A stretch of DNA of 64,000 nucleotides from an uncultured Sterolibacteriaceae bacterium (GTDB lineage: Bacteria > Pseudomonadota > Gammaproteobacteria > Burkholderiales > Rhodocyclaceae), in NCBI GenBank assembly GCA_937888595.1, contig CALARK010000020.1:372001-436000 (forward strand), written 5' to 3'. The stretch's first letter is position 1, and the number at the start of each line of letters is the position of its first letter. Shown piece by piece: positions 1 to 7,410 of the stretch. A program made the translations under genes and the position numbers. The notes under the pieces were generated by a model that saw only the letters and a list, made by a program, of their open reading frames with translations, made no database searches and was not told the origin of the DNA.

Positions 1-145
1 CGCCAGGATCGGCGAGCTGGATTTGTTTGGCGGAGGCTGCAGGATCAGCGGCTGACGAACCGAGCAGGCCTGCATACACGTGGCTGCTGACGGCAAGACC
101 GGTGCATACAAGCGACGAGCAAATAAATTTGGAAACTTTCTGCAT
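1..145 (-). CDS. secreted protein, N-terminal part only (probable PEP-CTERM protein)
   Basis: Reading the minus strand from the ATG at 143-145 gives an open frame of 48 residues that runs off the left edge. The N-terminus is a clear Sec signal peptide: MQKVSKFICSSLVCTG, then a probable cleavage after V-Y-A. A purine-rich ribosome binding site (GGGGAGGGG) lies five bases before the ATG. The diagnostic C-terminus is outside the window, so PEP-CTERM membership cannot be seen. It is inferred from the promoter, which carries the same sigma-54 element and upstream motif, with the same 60-nt spacing, as the PEP-CTERM genes at 36596 and 52870. It could instead be another secreted member of that regulon. 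Confidence 0.6.
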   Translation of the reverse strand, partial: MQKVSKFICSSLVCTGLAVSSHVYAGLLGSSAADPAASAKQIQLADPG

Positions 146-179
146 TTTCCCCTCCCCCTGAATGCAATTTCGACGATAA

Positions 180-195
180 AGCAAACTGCATGCCT
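180..195 (-). promoter_or_regulatory. sigma-54 (-24/-12) promoter of the left-edge secreted gene
   Basis: The minus strand reads AGGCATGCAGTTTGCT. Compared with TGGCACGNNNNTTGCW it has the invariant GG and GC at the right 10-nt spacing, with mismatches only at the first T and the sixth base. It ends about 35 nt before the ATG, leaving room for a short leader and the ribosome binding site. Confidence 0.7.
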
Positions 196-255
196 TACAT
201 TTTTTTACATTACAAACAATATGTTATATGCAATAAACACTAGCAATTGAATGCA

Positions 256-274
256 TGCGTAAAAATATCCGACA
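256..274 (-). promoter_or_regulatory. conserved upstream motif, candidate PrsR site (copy 1)
   Basis: The minus strand reads TGTCGGATATTTTTACGCA. It is 60 nt upstream of the sigma-54 element at 180-195. Near-identical 19-mers lie 59 and 60 nt upstream of the sigma-54 elements at 36662 and 52804. The position suits a binding site for a sigma-54 activator; assignment to PrsR is inference. Confidence 0.65.
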
Positions 275-330
275 GTACAGGACCATAGCCACCTGGCCTG
301 AGCTGACCCGGTTTCCCCGGGTAACGATCA

Positions 331-444
331 CGCGCTCCGTCCGTAGTTGTCCTCGAAGCGCACGATGTCGTCTTCGCCGAGGTAGTTGCCGGACTGGACT
401 TCGATGATTTCGAGCGGGATTGTGCCGGGGTTGGCGATGCGATG
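331..444 (-). pseudogene. duplicated 3' end of manC (38-codon remnant)
   Basis: Minus-strand codons from 444 to 331, followed by TGA at 328-330, encode the last 38 residues of a GDP-mannose pyrophosphorylase/phosphomannose isomerase (HRIANPGTIPLEIIEVQSG and onward, ending NYGRSA). They match the end of the full manC at 1947-2060 with about five nucleotide differences by eye and two amino-acid changes. Nothing upstream of residue HRIANPG matches; the frame there runs into sequence after the PIN gene. It is a broken duplicate, not a functional gene. With manC it forms a direct repeat bracketing the PIN/Phd and Uma2 genes. Confidence 0.85.
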
Positions 445-519
445 GTGGTAGAGGATTTTCACGCGGCGAATTATACGTATTGGGTAATGAGGCTCAGGCC
501 CCATTTCCGTTGTTGTCAC

Positions 520-951
520 TCATCCTGTCTGCGCGAGAAAATCGGCGGGACTGAGGATTTCGATGCCATGAAAAGGATGCAACACCAGCAGATCGGCATC
601 CCCCGTCACCAGGGTATCTGCTTCTCCATTGAGCGCCACATGAAGAAATTTGTCGTCTCGGGGATCACGGCAGACTGCGATCTGATGAGTAATGGCCACT
701 CTTCGGGCAATCCCGCCGAGAAGGTGAATGAAGCGCTGACGATCGGCGATGGAGACATAGCGGTCGAATTTTGGCCGCGACAGAACGTCGACAATTTCAG
801 CCAGCGTTGCGTCCGAAACCAGCAGCACGCCTTCGTTCAAGGCCCGGTCGACCGCCCGTGCGGGAACACCCTCCGGCATCAGTAGCCGGGCGATCAGCAC
901 ATTGGTATCGATAACCCGCCGTTTTTCTGCCGCCGAGACTCGCTTCGTCAC
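520..951 (-). CDS. PIN-domain toxin of a Phd/PIN toxin-antitoxin pair
   Basis: 143 residues from a GTG start; the ATG alternatives lie too far inside the domain. It looks like the 'putative toxin component, PIN family' group of VapC-like ribonucleases. The acidic Mg-binding motifs are visible: DTNVLIARLL near residues 15-24, a central glutamate in LAEIVDVLSR, and DPRDDKFLHVAL plus TGDADLLVL near the C-terminus. The expected activity is sequence-specific RNA cleavage in the cytoplasm, blocked by the antitoxin. It lies 3 nt downstream of the Phd-type gene at 955-1200 and shares its promoter. A manC remnant follows directly. Confidence 0.85.
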   Translation of the reverse strand: MTKRVSAAEKRRVIDTNVLIARLLMPEGVPARAVDRALNEGVLLVSDATLAEIVDVLSRPKFDRYVSIADRQRFIHLLGGIARRVAITHQIAVCRDPRDDKFLHVALNGEADTLVTGDADLLVLHPFHGIEILSPADFLAQTG

Positions 952-954
952 CGA

Positions 955-1200
955 TTACGCGTCCAGCAGTTCGGCAAGTTTGTCTTCGGTCAGGCCGCGC
1001 TGCGCAGCACGCGTGCCGATCTCATCGCAAAAACGCTGAAATTCGCGGACATTGAGTCGGGTCAGCCTTTCGTATTCGGTCATGGAGACAACGACTGCGA
1101 CATCGCGCTTTTGCCGCTGTATGACCACGGGCTCATTGGCCGCCATGTCGATGAGGGCGGCAAACGATTGTTTCGCTTCACTGGCAGGGATGGTTTTCAT
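955..1200 (-). CDS. Phd/YefM-family antitoxin
   Basis: 81 residues from ATG. The N-terminal half (MKTIPASEAKQSFAALIDMA, then a VVIQRQKRDVAVVVSMTEYERL segment) is the Phd/YefM DNA-binding fold. The C-terminal helix (EIGTRAAQRGLTEDKLAELL) would wrap the PIN toxin. It precedes the toxin with a 3-nt gap, the usual antitoxin-first order. A perfect 9-bp inverted repeat 20 nt upstream of the ATG is a likely autoregulatory operator. Confidence 0.85.
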   Translation of the reverse strand: MKTIPASEAKQSFAALIDMAANEPVVIQRQKRDVAVVVSMTEYERLTRLNVREFQRFCDEIGTRAAQRGLTEDKLAELLDA

Positions 1201-1219
1201 GGGTGCCTCATCAATCGAT

Positions 1220-1247
1220 AATGTACAAGTTGGACAAATTGTACATT
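1220..1247. promoter_or_regulatory. inverted-repeat operator of the Phd/PIN pair
   Basis: Perfect arms AATGTACAA (1220-1228) and TTGTACATT (1239-1247) are separated by 10 nt, in the promoter region immediately upstream of the Phd start at 1200. Phd/YefM proteins repress their own promoters by binding such palindromes. The sequence shows the repeat; binding is inferred. Confidence 0.65.
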
Positions 1248-1303
1248 ACAGCAAGCGAGCAGCATGCCGCCCAACCGTTTAGTCCGTAGAACCGATCTGA
1301 AAT

Positions 1304-1327
1304 ACCGTCTCGCCAGCGCCGACTTTT
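1304..1327 (+). repeat. 24-nt dispersed repeat, copy in intergenic DNA
   Basis: Matches the window consensus (GCCGTCCCGCCGGCGCCGAC then TTTT) at 21 of 24 positions. It sits between the Phd operator and the 3' end of the Uma2 gene. Confidence 0.7.
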
Positions 1328-1349
1328 GTTTGCAGGCAAACGCCGCCCG

Positions 1350-1907
1350 CTATTCGACATCGGCGTAGATGTCGTCGAGCTTCAGTTCGGTATCGAGACA
1401 GTCGAGCCGCAAGGCGCCGTCGGCGTGATATTGGGGCTGCCAGTTTTGCGAGCGGCGATAGATTTCGACATGACGGGCATCCTGCGCCACGAGCAGGTAT
1501 TCCTGCAGGCTGGGGAGCGTCTGGTAGGCGAGGAGTTTTTCGCGGCGGTCGATGCGCTCGGTGGTTTCGGACAGCACTTCGACGATCAGGCAGGGCCGGC
1601 TGCTGAAATAGGCTTCGCGATCGTCCGGGTCGCAGGACAAAAGCAGATCGGGGTAGTAGAAGATCGGCTTGTCGGCGATGTTCAGACGCACCTTCATGTC
1701 CGAGGTGAAGAGCTGGCACTGCCGCTGGCGCGCGGCCGGGGTCAAGGCGTAGGCGATCGCATTGACGATCAGGCCATGGGTACGGCTGGCACCGCCCATT
1801 GCGTAAACCAGCCCGTCGATGTACTCGTGGCGGATTTCACTGCGTTGCTCGCCATCGAGGTATTCCTCGACGGTGATGAATTCGTGCGGTGCGGCCAGGG
1901 GGGGCAT
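1350..1907 (-). CDS. Uma2 family endonuclease-like protein (DUF820)
   Basis: 185 residues from ATG. It has the restriction-endonuclease-like core of the Uma2/DUF820 family: EYLDGEQRSEIRHEYIDG near the N-terminus, the metal-binding PDLLLSCDPDD around residues 85-96, and the conserved VEVLSETTERIDRREKLLAY block that supplies the catalytic E and K. Such proteins are common as solitary accessory genes in bacteria, and their biological role is unknown. It lies between manC and the Phd/PIN pair, inside a segment flanked by a duplicated manC end, which suggests acquisition or rearrangement. Confidence 0.85.
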   Translation of the reverse strand: MPPLAAPHEFITVEEYLDGEQRSEIRHEYIDGLVYAMGGASRTHGLIVNAIAYALTPAARQRQCQLFTSDMKVRLNIADKPIFYYPDLLLSCDPDDREAYFSSRPCLIVEVLSETTERIDRREKLLAYQTLPSLQEYLLVAQDARHVEIYRRSQNWQPQYHADGALRLDCLDTELKLDDIYADVE

Positions 1908-1943
1908 GGCGATCTCCTGAGTATCAGCGGCAAAGTTTAGCGC

Positions 1944-3482
1944 CTAAGCGCTCCGCCCGTAGTTGTCCTCGAAGCGCACGATGTCGTCTTCGCCGAGGTA
2001 GCTGCCGGACTGGACTTCGATGATTTCGAGCGGGATGGTGCCGGGGTTGGCGAGGCGGTGCACCTGGCCGAGGGGGATGTAGGTGCTCTGGTTTTCGGTA
2101 AGCAGCACGGTGTGTTCGCCGTTGGTGATTTCGGCGGTGCCGCGCACGACGACCCAGTGTTCGGCGCGGTGGTGGTGCTTCTGCAGGCTGAGGCTGGCGC
2201 GCGGCTTGACCTGGATGCGTTTGACCTTGAAGCGCCCGCCTTCGTCGATGCTGTCGTACCAGCCCCAGGGGCGGTGGACCTTGCGGTGCAGGGTGTGTTC
2301 TTCGCGCTTTTCGCGATTGAGGGTGTCGACGATGCGCTTGACGTCCTGGCTGCGCGATTTGTCGGCGACGAGGACGGCGTCGGGGGTTTCGACGACGACG
2401 AGGTTGTCGACGCCGACGAGGGCGACGAGACGGCCGGTGGCGTGCACGAGGCTGTCGCGGCTGTCGACGGCGAGCACGTCGCCGCGGGCGGCATTGCCGG
2501 CGGCGTCCTTCGGCAGGACGTTCCACACGGCGTCCCAGGCGCCGAGGTCGTTCCAGCCGGCGTCGAGCGGCACCATGCGGATGGGGAAGTCGCTGCCGGG
2601 GCAGTGTTCCATGACGGCGTAGTCGACGGATTCGGCGGGGATGGCGGCGAATTCGGCCTTGCCGGGACGGACGAAGGCGCTGTCGGTCGTTCGCTGGTCC
2701 CACGCGGCACGGGTGGCGGCGAGGATGTCGGGGCGGAAGCGTTCGAGCGCGGCGAGCCAAACGGAGGCCTTGAGCACAAACATGCCGGCGTTCCAGTAGT
2801 AGCCGCCGGCGTCGAGGTAGCGCTGCGCGGTTTGGGCATCGGGTTTCTCGACGAAGGCTTCGACCTGGAAAGTGTTCGGCTGCGCCGAATCCCTCGCGTT
2901 GCTCGGGACCGCCATTTCATGGCGTCCTGCGCCCTGCGGGCTGGTCGGCTCTGGCGAGACGGCAGCCTTGATGTAGCCGTAGCCGGTTTCGGGCCGGTCG
3001 GGCGCGATGCCGAGGATGACGATGGCGTCTTCGGCGGCGGCGCGGATGGCGCTGTGCATGGCGGCGGTGAAGCCGGCCGCGTCGGCGATGGTCTGGTCGG
3101 CCGGGGTGACGACGAGGATGGGGTCGTCGCCGGTTTCAGCGGCCGCGAGTGCCGCCAGCGCCGCCAGCGTGAGAGCCGGGGCGGTGTTGCGGCCGACCGG
3201 TTCGAGCAGTGCGGCCCCAAGCTCAATGCCGACTTCGCGCAGTTGTTCCGAGGCGAGGAAGCGGTGTTCCTCGTTGCTGACGATGCGCGGTGCCATGACG
3301 CGCAGCGTGTCGTCGCCCAGGCCGGCGAGTCGTCGTGCGGCCTGCTGAAAGAGGCTCACTTCGCCGGTGAGGCAGAGGAACTGCTTGGGGAAGCCGGCCC
3401 GCGAAAGCGGCCACAACCGCGTGCCGGAACCGCCGCAGAGGATGACGGGGAAGACGGGGATGGAGGCGGTTACGGGCGGCAT
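1944..3482 (-). CDS. manC: mannose-1-phosphate guanylyltransferase/mannose-6-phosphate isomerase
   Basis: 512-residue bifunctional (type II) enzyme making GDP-mannose for the exopolysaccharide. The N-terminal nucleotidyltransferase has the signature LCGGSGTRLWPLSR (residues 15-28) and FVEKPD near 210. The C-terminal cupin isomerase domain starts near HRPWGWYDSID and ends NYGRSA. The protein is about 30 residues longer than usual because of a segment at about 173-203, between GYGYIKA and FQVEAFVEKPD. That segment is encoded by DNA with two small hairpins plus a copy of the dispersed repeat. The last 38 codons are duplicated at 331-444. Confidence 0.93.
   Translation of the reverse strand: MPPVTASIPVFPVILCGGSGTRLWPLSRAGFPKQFLCLTGEVSLFQQAARRLAGLGDDTLRVMAPRIVSNEEHRFLASEQLREVGIELGAALLEPVGRNTAPALTLAALAALAAAETGDDPILVVTPADQTIADAAGFTAAMHSAIRAAAEDAIVILGIAPDRPETGYGYIKAAVSPEPTSPQGAGRHEMAVPSNARDSAQPNTFQVEAFVEKPDAQTAQRYLDAGGYYWNAGMFVLKASVWLAALERFRPDILAATRAAWDQRTTDSAFVRPGKAEFAAIPAESVDYAVMEHCPGSDFPIRMVPLDAGWNDLGAWDAVWNVLPKDAAGNAARGDVLAVDSRDSLVHATGRLVALVGVDNLVVVETPDAVLVADKSRSQDVKRIVDTLNREKREEHTLHRKVHRPWGWYDSIDEGGRFKVKRIQVKPRASLSLQKHHHRAEHWVVVRGTAEITNGEHTVLLTENQSTYIPLGQVHRLANPGTIPLEIIEVQSGSYLGEDDIVRFEDNYGRSA
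2944..2963 (-). repeat. dispersed repeat copy inside manC, part of an in-frame insertion
   Basis: The minus strand matches the first 20 nt of the consensus at 17 positions and is read as A-V-S-P-E-P-T. Next to it, at 2910-2941, are two perfect short hairpins: CGCCAT/ATGGCG with a 3-nt loop, and GCCC/GGGC with a 3-nt loop. Together they account for the extra residues 173-203 of ManC. Confidence 0.6.
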
Positions 3483-3543
3483 GGCATTGTCCTGAAACGG
3501 GGTGTCCGAAGTTTAGCGCCGAAGGGGGAGAACTGCGCCCGCC

Positions 3544-4722
3544 TCATTCCAGCCAGTTTTCCGGCGGCGTGCTTAAAAACAGTTCGAGTGGAACTCCACC
3601 CGTGCCGACGACCAGGGATGTGCGCGTACCGAACGTCCGGGCAAAGCTGCCCAGCCCGCCAAGGCTGCCTTTGTTCCGTCCGCTCTTGACTTCGATGGCG
3701 GCGACCCGCTCGCCGCTACGGAGGACGAAATCGACTTCCTGGTTGCGCTCTCGCCAGTAGCACACCTGCATCCCCGCCGGAGCGGCGTTGCATAGATGAG
3801 CGCCGACGGCAGACTCGACCAGCCGGCCCCAGAGTTCTCCGTTTTGCCTTGCCTCATCGAAATCCCTGCCGGTCTGGCTCGAAACCAGCGCTGTGTTGAG
3901 TGCTTGCAGCTTGGGGCTCGAAGCACGGCTGCGGGCGATATCCCCCGCATATTTGTCCAGTCCGGCGAGCAGCCATGCGCCGCCGAGCAGATGAAGATAG
4001 TGCGCCAGGGTCGTGGTATTGCCCACATCCTGAAGCTGGCCGATCATTTTTTGGTAGGAGAGGATCTGACCGGAGTATTGGCAGCCCAGAACGAACAAGC
4101 GTCGCAGCAGGGCCGGCTTGTCGATCCGGGTCAGTTGCAGGACATCGCGAGAGAGCGTCGGCTCGATGATGGCTTCGAGCAGGTAGCTGCGCCAGCGCTC
4201 ATCGTCGCCGGCCAGTCCGGCTGCACCGGGATAGCCGCCGAAATAGACGAAGCGCTCGACATCCCAGCCGAAGGCGGCCTGCATCTCGGAAAACGACCAG
4301 TGCGGGATGCGCAGCAGTTCGAAACGTCCCGCCAGACTTTCGGAAAGTCCCTGCTGCATCAGGAAGTGCGCCGAGCCGAGCAACACCACACGTAAATCCG
4401 TGCGGGCGGCGGTGTCTTCGTCCCACAGCATTTTGATGGTCTCGGACCAGCGCGGCACCTTTTGCACTTCGTCGAGTATCAGCAGTGTTGGCCCCTGGCG
4501 TGCTTGTATCCGCCCGATACGCCACTGTTGTTCGATCCACACGGCCTCGGGTGCCGCCGGCTGGTCGGCACTGGCATAGTGACTCGCACAGTTCCAGGCA
4601 TCCTTTGCCTGCAGGGCGAGCGTCGTTTTGCCAACCTGGCGGGGGCCGGCGAGGATCTGCAGGAAGCGGCGCGGCTCCGCCAGGCGTCGCTGCAGCGCAT
4701 CGAGTTGGGGTCTGATGAACAT
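3544..4722 (-). CDS. AAA_14/DUF4143 ATP-binding protein
   Basis: 392 residues from ATG. The N-terminal AAA domain shows Walker A AGPRQVGKTT (25-34) and Walker B LLILDEVQ (80-87). The C-terminal DUF4143 part includes LVESAVGAHL and a restriction-like nuclease signature, EVDFVLRSGERVAAIEVKSG. This family is frequent and patchily distributed in prokaryotes, and its function is unknown. It has no evident link to polysaccharide synthesis and separates manC from the amidotransferase gene, so it looks like an accessory insertion. A perfect 24-nt palindrome lies 12 nt upstream of its start. Confidence 0.88.
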   Translation of the reverse strand: MFIRPQLDALQRRLAEPRRFLQILAGPRQVGKTTLALQAKDAWNCASHYASADQPAAPEAVWIEQQWRIGRIQARQGPTLLILDEVQKVPRWSETIKMLWDEDTAARTDLRVVLLGSAHFLMQQGLSESLAGRFELLRIPHWSFSEMQAAFGWDVERFVYFGGYPGAAGLAGDDERWRSYLLEAIIEPTLSRDVLQLTRIDKPALLRRLFVLGCQYSGQILSYQKMIGQLQDVGNTTTLAHYLHLLGGAWLLAGLDKYAGDIARSRASSPKLQALNTALVSSQTGRDFDEARQNGELWGRLVESAVGAHLCNAAPAGMQVCYWRERNQEVDFVLRSGERVAAIEVKSGRNKGSLGGLGSFARTFGTRTSLVVGTGGVPLELFLSTPPENWLE

Positions 4723-4734
4723 GGCGTGATTACA

Positions 4735-4758
4735 ATTTACTCAATGTGTTGAGTAAAT
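4735..4758. promoter_or_regulatory. perfect palindrome upstream of the AAA_14 gene
   Basis: Arms ATTTACTCAA and TTGAGTAAAT flank the loop TGTG, with a further GAGTA/TACTC pair overlapping to 4764. It is AT-rich against a GC-rich background and lies just upstream of the ATG at 4722. It could be an operator or a hairpin terminating the upstream asparagine-synthase transcript; it lacks a run of T on the minus strand, which favours an operator. Confidence 0.5.
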
Positions 4759-4799
4759 ATACTCACTATTCACTGCATCTGGGATTTTTCCGCTCTGCC

Positions 4800-6704
4800 T
4801 CAGGCGACGTTGTTCCTGAGGAAGGCGTCGAACATCAGCAGCACCCAGAGGGGGGTGCTGTGGTCGCGGCGGCCGGTTTCGTGCTGTTCGACGAGGCGGC
4901 GCATGGTGTCGCGATCGAACCAGCCGGTGTCGAGCATCGGGCCGCCGAGCAGCTGGTCGCGCACGCGCTGGCGCAACGGGCCGCGGAACCAGCGGGCGAG
5001 CGGCACGGCGAAGCCCATCTTGGGGCGGTACATGATGTCGTGCGGCAGGTGCGGTTCCATGGCTTTCTTGAGCAGGAACTTGCTTTCGGTGCCGCGCAGC
5101 TTGAGGGAGGTGGGCAGCGTGGCGAGCCACTCGACGAGCGGGTGGTCCATCAGCGGTTCGCGCACTTCGAGCGAGTGGGCCATGCTGGCGCGGTCGACCT
5201 TGGTGTTGATGTCGCCGATCAGGTAGGTGTGCAGATCGATGTACTGGATCAGGGCGAGCGGATCGTCGGTGCCGGCTTTGGCGGCATGGCGGTCGAAGAC
5301 CTGCTGCGCGGCGTAGCCGCCGAGCGCGGCCTTGAAGGCGCTGCTGTAGAGCTGGCCGCGGTCTTCGTTGCGGATGACCGAGATGCTGTGGAAGTAGGCT
5401 TCGACGGAATTGCGCGCGAGGGCCTGGAAGGTGGTCTTGGCGCGGAAGACGCGCGGTGCCCAGTCGGCCTTGGGGTAGAGATGGCCGAGGGTGCCGAAGA
5501 GCGGTCGGCGCAGGCCGAGCGGCAGCGCGGCGCGCATCTTCTCTTCCATCAGGTGCAGCTTGTAGCGGCGATAGCCGCCGAAGCTTTCGTCGCCGCCGTC
5601 GCCCGAGAGCGCGACGGTGACGTGCCGGCGGGCGAGCTGGCAGACGCGGTAGGTGGGGATGGCGGAGCTGTCGGCGTAGGGTTCGTCGTAGAGCTTCGCC
5701 AGCGTGTCGATGAGGTCGAAGTCGTCGCTTTCGACCTGGTCGACGAAGTGGCGGGTGCGGTAGCGGTCGGCGACTTTCTGCGCGAAGGCGGCTTCGTCGT
5801 AGGCGGGATCGGCGAAGGAGATCGAGCAGGTATTGATCGGCTCGTCGGTGATGCCCGCCATCATGGCGACGACGGCGCTGGAGTCGACGCCGCCGGAGAG
5901 GAAGGCGCCCAGCGGCACTTCGGAGATCATGCGCAGGCGGATGGATTCCTGCAGGCGCTGTTCGAGTTCGTGGCAGGCATCTTCCACGCCGATGGGGCTG
6001 TCGAGGCTGAAGCGGACGTCCCAGTATTGTTGGGGCTGTGGCAGTGCCGTCCCGCCGCGGCCGACTTTCAGCGTACAGGCGGGCGGCAGCTTCCAGGCGT
6101 TGCGGAAGATGCAGCGCGGCTCGGCGACGTAGCCGAGGGCGAAGTATTCCTCGACGGCGAGCGGGTCGATAGCGTCCATGCCGTGCGGGAAGCCGCCGTG
6201 GGCGAGGATGGTCTTGAGCTCGGAGCCGAAGAGGAAGCTGCCGTCGTCGAGCAGCGCGTAGTAGAGCGGCTTGACGCCGAGACGGTCGCGCGCGAGGAAC
6301 AGGGTTTCGCGATTCCTGTCCCACAACGCGAAGGCGAACATGCCGCGGAAGCGCTGCACGCAGGCTTCGCCCCAGGCTTCCCAGGCGTGCACGATGACTT
6401 CGGTGTCGCTCTTCGTGTGGAAGACGTGGCCGAGCACCTGCAGTTCGGGGATGAGTTCGCGGTAGTTGTAAATCTCGCCGTTGAAGACGACGACAACGCT
6501 GCCGTCTTCGTTGTAGAGCGGCTGCTGGCCGGTGGAGAGGTCGATGATCGACAGCCGCCGGTGGCCGAGGCCGACACCCGGCTCGACATGCAGCCCGCCT
6601 TCGTCGGGTCCGCGGTGGAACTGCGCCTCGTTCATGCGATGCAGCACGGCACGATCGATGTCGCGCCGGCCACGGGTGTCGAAGATGCCGGTGATGCCGC
6701 ACAT
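4800..6704 (-). CDS. XrtA/PEP-CTERM system amidotransferase (asparagine synthase-like)
   Basis: 634 residues from ATG. The N-terminal class II glutaminase domain begins MCGITGIFD with the catalytic Cys2. The synthetase domain carries the ATP-binding SGGVDSS motif near residues 266-273. Length and order match the exosortase A-associated asparagine synthase family (TIGR03108 type), thought to amidate a sugar or carboxylate in the exopolysaccharide; the true substrate is unknown. A dispersed-repeat copy lies inside it, read antisense as K-V-G-R-G-G-T-A. The next upstream genes are a Phd/VapC cassette that separates it from the glycosyltransferase gene. Confidence 0.92.
   Translation of the reverse strand: MCGITGIFDTRGRRDIDRAVLHRMNEAQFHRGPDEGGLHVEPGVGLGHRRLSIIDLSTGQQPLYNEDGSVVVVFNGEIYNYRELIPELQVLGHVFHTKSDTEVIVHAWEAWGEACVQRFRGMFAFALWDRNRETLFLARDRLGVKPLYYALLDDGSFLFGSELKTILAHGGFPHGMDAIDPLAVEEYFALGYVAEPRCIFRNAWKLPPACTLKVGRGGTALPQPQQYWDVRFSLDSPIGVEDACHELEQRLQESIRLRMISEVPLGAFLSGGVDSSAVVAMMAGITDEPINTCSISFADPAYDEAAFAQKVADRYRTRHFVDQVESDDFDLIDTLAKLYDEPYADSSAIPTYRVCQLARRHVTVALSGDGGDESFGGYRRYKLHLMEEKMRAALPLGLRRPLFGTLGHLYPKADWAPRVFRAKTTFQALARNSVEAYFHSISVIRNEDRGQLYSSAFKAALGGYAAQQVFDRHAAKAGTDDPLALIQYIDLHTYLIGDINTKVDRASMAHSLEVREPLMDHPLVEWLATLPTSLKLRGTESKFLLKKAMEPHLPHDIMYRPKMGFAVPLARWFRGPLRQRVRDQLLGGPMLDTGWFDRDTMRRLVEQHETGRRDHSTPLWVLLMFDAFLRNNVA
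6046..6069 (+). repeat. 24-nt dispersed repeat inside the amidotransferase gene
   Basis: 21 of 24 positions match the consensus; the differences are a CG swap at 13-14 and the final base. It runs opposite to the gene, which reads it as K-V-G-R-G-G-T-A. Confidence 0.6.
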
Positions 6705-6716
6705 TTCAGTTCACGC

Positions 6717-7127
6717 TCATGTTTTTTTGAACGGGTTTATCACGGATACCCCCGTAGGTTCGAAGTGGGTCACGTTGCGCGTGACGACAGCCAGCCCGTG
6801 CGACAGGGCTGTAGCAGCGATCAGCAGATCAGCACCGTCGTTGCCAAGGCGAGCGGACAATCGCCCCCAGAGTCGTGCCACAGCAGGCGTTACCGCCAAC
6901 ATTCTGTCTGCATACACGGTCAGGAGACTCTCGATCCACACGGATAGTTCGGCAGCGAACTCGGGGGCAACCGTTCGCTGTTTTTCAATGCCCCGTTCAA
7001 TCTCACCAATTGTCACCACACTCAAAAACAGTTGATCGTCCTGCTGTCCGGAAACCCAGCGCAATACCCCTGCATCGGGCTTCTTTTTTCTCAACTCAGA
7101 GATGATCACCGTGTCGAGGAGGTACAT
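6717..7127 (-). CDS. vapC: VapC/FitB-type PIN toxin
   Basis: 136 residues. The ATG at 7125-7127 overlaps the antitoxin stop (TGATG) and is preferred to the TTG one codon earlier. PIN motifs: LLDTVIISELRK at the N-terminus, a central GEIERGI, and DLLIAATALSHGLAVVTRNVTHF with the C-terminal acidic residues. It is predicted to be an RNA-cleaving toxin neutralised by the product of the overlapping upstream gene. It sits between the amidotransferase and a glycosyltransferase, interrupting an otherwise collinear EPS operon. Confidence 0.87.
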   Translation of the reverse strand: MYLLDTVIISELRKKKPDAGVLRWVSGQQDDQLFLSVVTIGEIERGIEKQRTVAPEFAAELSVWIESLLTVYADRMLAVTPAVARLWGRLSARLGNDGADLLIAATALSHGLAVVTRNVTHFEPTGVSVINPFKKT

Positions 7128-7390
7128 CAAAGCTCCACGTCACGCAGCTTGATATCCATTCGATCGAATGGCGTCTCGTCGGTCTTCGGAATGGCAAGCA
7201 GATGCGCTACGAATCCCGGTGCAGCAGCACGCGAACACTGCTGGAGGTGTCGATAAGTCTGCTCAGAGAGAACCACGACGGCATCCCTGCCCCGCCGGGT
7301 GACATGCTGAGGTTCGCCTTGCAGTGCAGCTTCGACAACCTGGCTGAATTGCGCTTTCGCATCCTGCAAGCGCCATTGCGATTTATGCAT
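7127..7390 (-). CDS. Phd/YefM-family antitoxin
   Basis: 87 residues starting MHKSQWRLQDAKAQFSQVVE. This ATG (7388-7390) is chosen because GGAG lies six bases upstream. The ATG 18 nt earlier would leave only 2 nt between it and the palindromic operator and no ribosome binding site. QWRLQDAKAQFSQVVEAAL and VTRRGRDAVVVLSEQTYRHL are typical Phd/YefM sequence. The stop overlaps the toxin start. Confidence 0.85.
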   Translation of the reverse strand: MHKSQWRLQDAKAQFSQVVEAALQGEPQHVTRRGRDAVVVLSEQTYRHLQQCSRAAAPGFVAHLLAIPKTDETPFDRMDIKLRDVEL

Positions 7391-7410
7391 TCCCGGCTCC
7401 AGATTCATTA

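Noticed and set aside
2058..3689. Long plus-strand open frame of 543 codons
   Set aside because: Antisense shadow of manC: Val/Gly/Asp-rich with no recognisable domain, while the minus strand encodes a clear ManC.
4746..6947. Plus-strand open frame of 733 codons
   Set aside because: Antisense to the amidotransferase gene; composition and lack of motifs mark it as a GC-driven shadow.
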